Shown: positions 62,857 through 64,000 of the stretch, piece after piece
Layout of the letters: each line of letters opens with the position of its first letter
Position numbering within the stretch: the first letter of the stretch is position 1
Origin: Candidatus Eisenbergiella merdavium
Lineage (GTDB): Bacteria > Bacillota > Clostridia > Lachnospirales > Lachnospiraceae
Assembly (NCBI GenBank): GCA_019119595.1
Contig: DWWS01000049.1
Coordinates: 29,649 to 93,648, forward strand
Reading direction: 5' to 3'
Length of the DNA stretch: 64,000 bases
The notes under the pieces: model-generated
Seen by the model: only the letters and a program-made list of their open reading frames with translations
Told to the model about the DNA's origin: nothing
The model's database searches: none
Position numbers and translations under genes: made by a program

Positions 62857-63726
62857 TTAATGGGCGTTAAAGATTGACTTCGCAAGTGCGCCTGTTTTGA
62901 ATAGGGAGAAGCACAAAATCACGGTGTAGGCTGCAAGGGAAAAAATCGCGCTGTGCAGGTTGTCCGCTACAATCATGCTGCCAACCAAAACCGCATAAAT
63001 GCCGACGCATATCATTATGAGGAAGCCTTGAAAACCGAGGGCGAACAGGGCTTTTAAGTAGTTGTTGCCTATCTGCCCCCACTCTCTGTTGGTCATAGTT
63101 GCAAACGGGATAGGCGATACCGAACAGTAAAGGTAAATCTCTATCATTCTGCCGTACAGGATAACCGTGATAAGCACCGACATGATTTTCATGCAAAGGC
63201 TCACAAGGCTTGTTTCCATAACGAGCAGTAACAGTTCGGGGATTTCCATAGCGTCAAGTCCGGCTTGCATGGACGAGAGGGCGGCGTCAACGTCGATATT
63301 CGTATCGCCGCCGATCACGCCCGCCGCGCCGGAAACAACGTGCTGCGCCATATCGAACACCGCCATAGTGATAGTAAAGGTGTGGGTAACGAGATACACC
63401 GCTACCCACGCCTTGAAAAACCACTTAAAGAACATGAACGTGTCAATATCGTGCATATTGTTCTTTTCCGTTACCATGCTGATAAGCTCCACGCATAGAA
63501 CGTAGGTAATGACAAGCCCCGCAATGGGTACAATCACATTTTCCGACAAGCTCTGTATCATGGAAAATATGCCTGCGTTCCACCCCTGCGGGGTTTGTCC
63601 TACCTCTGCGGCGATAGTTCCGACTTTTTCGTTTACGTCCCCGAACATAGTTGACAGATTACCGTTAATGGCTCCAATGAGGATTTCCTTTATCCATTCG
63701 TTAATCGCGTCAAGTATGCTCTGCAT
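62857..63726 (-). CDS. VirB6/TrbL-like conjugation membrane protein
   Basis: Protein of 289 aa with an amphipathic N-terminus (INEWIKEILIGAINGNLSTM) and about six hydrophobic segments, the layout of VirB6/TrbL-type proteins encoded next to PrgI and VirB4 in Tn1549-type elements. It would form part of the inner channel of the mating apparatus. Confidence 0.88.
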   Translation of the reverse strand: MQSILDAINEWIKEILIGAINGNLSTMFGDVNEKVGTIAAEVGQTPQGWNAGIFSMIQSLSENVIVPIAGLVITYVLCVELISMVTEKNNMHDIDTFMFFKWFFKAWVAVYLVTHTFTITMAVFDMAQHVVSGAAGVIGGDTNIDVDAALSSMQAGLDAMEIPELLLLVMETSLVSLCMKIMSVLITVILYGRMIEIYLYCSVSPIPFATMTNREWGQIGNNYLKALFALGFQGFLIMICVGIYAVLVGSMIVADNLHSAIFSLAAYTVILCFSLFKTGALAKSIFNAH

Positions 63727-63743
63727 AGGCAGTTACCCGCAGC

Positions 63744-63836
63744 TTAACCGAACAGGCCGGAAAGCAGAGGTACAAGGGTGCCGCCGATAAGGGCAACGCC
63801 GCCGCCCGCCATGAGCTGTTTCATGCCCTGTGATTT
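63744..63836 (-). pseudogene. maff2: Maff2 C-terminal fragment, cut by another element
   Basis: The minus strand encodes KSQGMKQLMAGGG and then LIGGTLVPLLSGLFG before the stop, the C-terminal 30 residues of the Maff2 family (a ~70-aa membrane protein preceding the VirB6-like gene in Tn1549-type elements). Upstream of KSQG the sequence is not Maff2. The 5' part of the gene should lie beyond the inserted element, outside the window. Confidence 0.75.
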
Positions 63837-63869
63837 TACTGATGTGCGATAAAGAAGTAATAGAAGTGT

Positions 63870-63918
63870 AAAAAATTTTGCCGTTCCTATCCGGCACTTG
63901 GCCATTGTGTCGGATAGG
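63870..63918 (-). terminator. Terminator of the serine recombinase gene
   Basis: CCTATCCGGCAC and GTGTCGGATAGG (63886-63897, 63907-63918) form a 12-bp stem with one mismatch. On the minus strand it is followed by a six-T run. It lies just beyond the recombinase stop. Confidence 0.75.
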
Positions 63919-63925
63919 TCGGGCG

Positions 63926-64000
63926 TTAGGCTTCGGGCAAGTCAATCTTGCCGACAAAGCTGTAATAAATCTCAATGTCCTGCCTGCGGGTGCCGTTCTC
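63926..64000 (-). CDS. Large serine recombinase, C-terminal end (partial)
   Basis: Only the last 24 codons are in the window: RRQDIEIYYSFVGKIDLPEA and stop. The IDIYY-FVG-IDL pattern is the typical end of TndX/TnpX-type serine recombinases with a DUF4368 tail. Such enzymes move Tn4451-like transposons and many mobilisable elements. The gene is open at the window edge. Confidence 0.7.
   Translation of the reverse strand, partial: ENGTRRQDIEIYYSFVGKIDLPEA

Larger units (their letters stand above)
39750..64000. mobile_element. Tn1549-like integrative conjugative element (left part)
   Basis: Gene content and order match the Tn1549 family as I know it: int, xis, Orf8- and Orf7-like regulators, cargo, mobC, relaxase, then the reverse-strand block of cysteine-rich VLP protein, TTRAP, ArdC/LtrC-like protein, topB, DUF4366, DUF4315, CHAP hydrolase, methyltransferase, VirB4, PrgI, VirB6-like and Maff2. 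In Tn1549 the cargo slot holds the vanB operon; here it holds an arsenic/thiol-type module. The coupling protein and the other end are beyond the window. The right edge is interrupted by a further element. Confidence 0.88.
63837..64000. mobile_element. End of a nested serine-recombinase element inserted in maff2
   Basis: Between the Maff2 fragment and the window edge lie a terminator and the C-terminus of a large serine recombinase reading towards maff2. This is the arrangement expected at the end of an integrative mobilisable element or transposon. Its size and cargo are unknown. Confidence 0.65.

Noticed and set aside
1..64000. CRISPR arrays, tRNA or rRNA genes
   Set aside because: No regularly spaced repeats and no recognisable tRNA or rRNA sequence were seen on either strand, although this was by eye.

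Overview
This window looks like a chromosome segment of a gut-type Clostridia (Bacillota; Lachnospiraceae is my best guess). The support is strong AGGAGG ribosome binding sites, GC-rich coding, Lpl-type sugar ABC genes, GH36/GH13 glycosidases, DUF368, DUF1848 and Rpn-like genes, and a Tn1549-family conjugative element. The taxonomic call is inference.

Region 1 (1-28.6 kb) is chromosomal. It holds a sugar uptake operon (lipoprotein, two permeases, alpha-galactosidase), a MATE exporter, an aspartoacylase-like hydrolase, a P1B-type ATPase operon with two small membrane-associated proteins, an AIM24-like protein, two half-ABC transporters behind an AraC regulator, a GH13 glucosidase with a one-base frameshift, and assorted single genes. 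The P-type ATPase operon and the ABC pair share a near-identical palindromic operator just downstream of the -10 box, suggesting one repressor, possibly metal-responsive. The end of this region is decaying: an S66 peptidase with an internal deletion and a PNPOx-like gene with a homopolymer frameshift, beside an intact MarR regulator.

Region 2 (29.1-39.7 kb) is a visibly AT-richer defence island: an unknown 441-aa protein, a PAPS-reductase/ferredoxin protein (BrxP-like), a 1385-aa BrxC/PglY-like ATPase, PglZ, and only the first ~200 residues of BrxL. This is a type 4-like BREX system. Its brxL is cut off just before the expected AAA+ domain, exactly where a mobile element begins.

Region 3 (about 39.75 kb to the right edge) is a Tn1549-like integrative conjugative element (ICE): tyrosine integrase, excisionase, Orf7/Orf8-like regulators, a damaged arsenic/thiol-type cargo module, MobC and MOB-P relaxase, then a long leftward conjugation operon (VirB6-like, PrgI, VirB4, DNA methyltransferase, CHAP hydrolase, DUF4315, DUF4366, topoisomerase III, ArdC/LtrC-like protein, small Tn proteins). 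Two 103-nt structured elements lie in inverted orientation, one before mobC and one before the ArdC-like gene. At the right edge the ICE gene maff2 is cut by another element, whose large serine recombinase C-terminus enters the window. The layout is therefore nested: an element inside maff2, inside an ICE, inside brxL.
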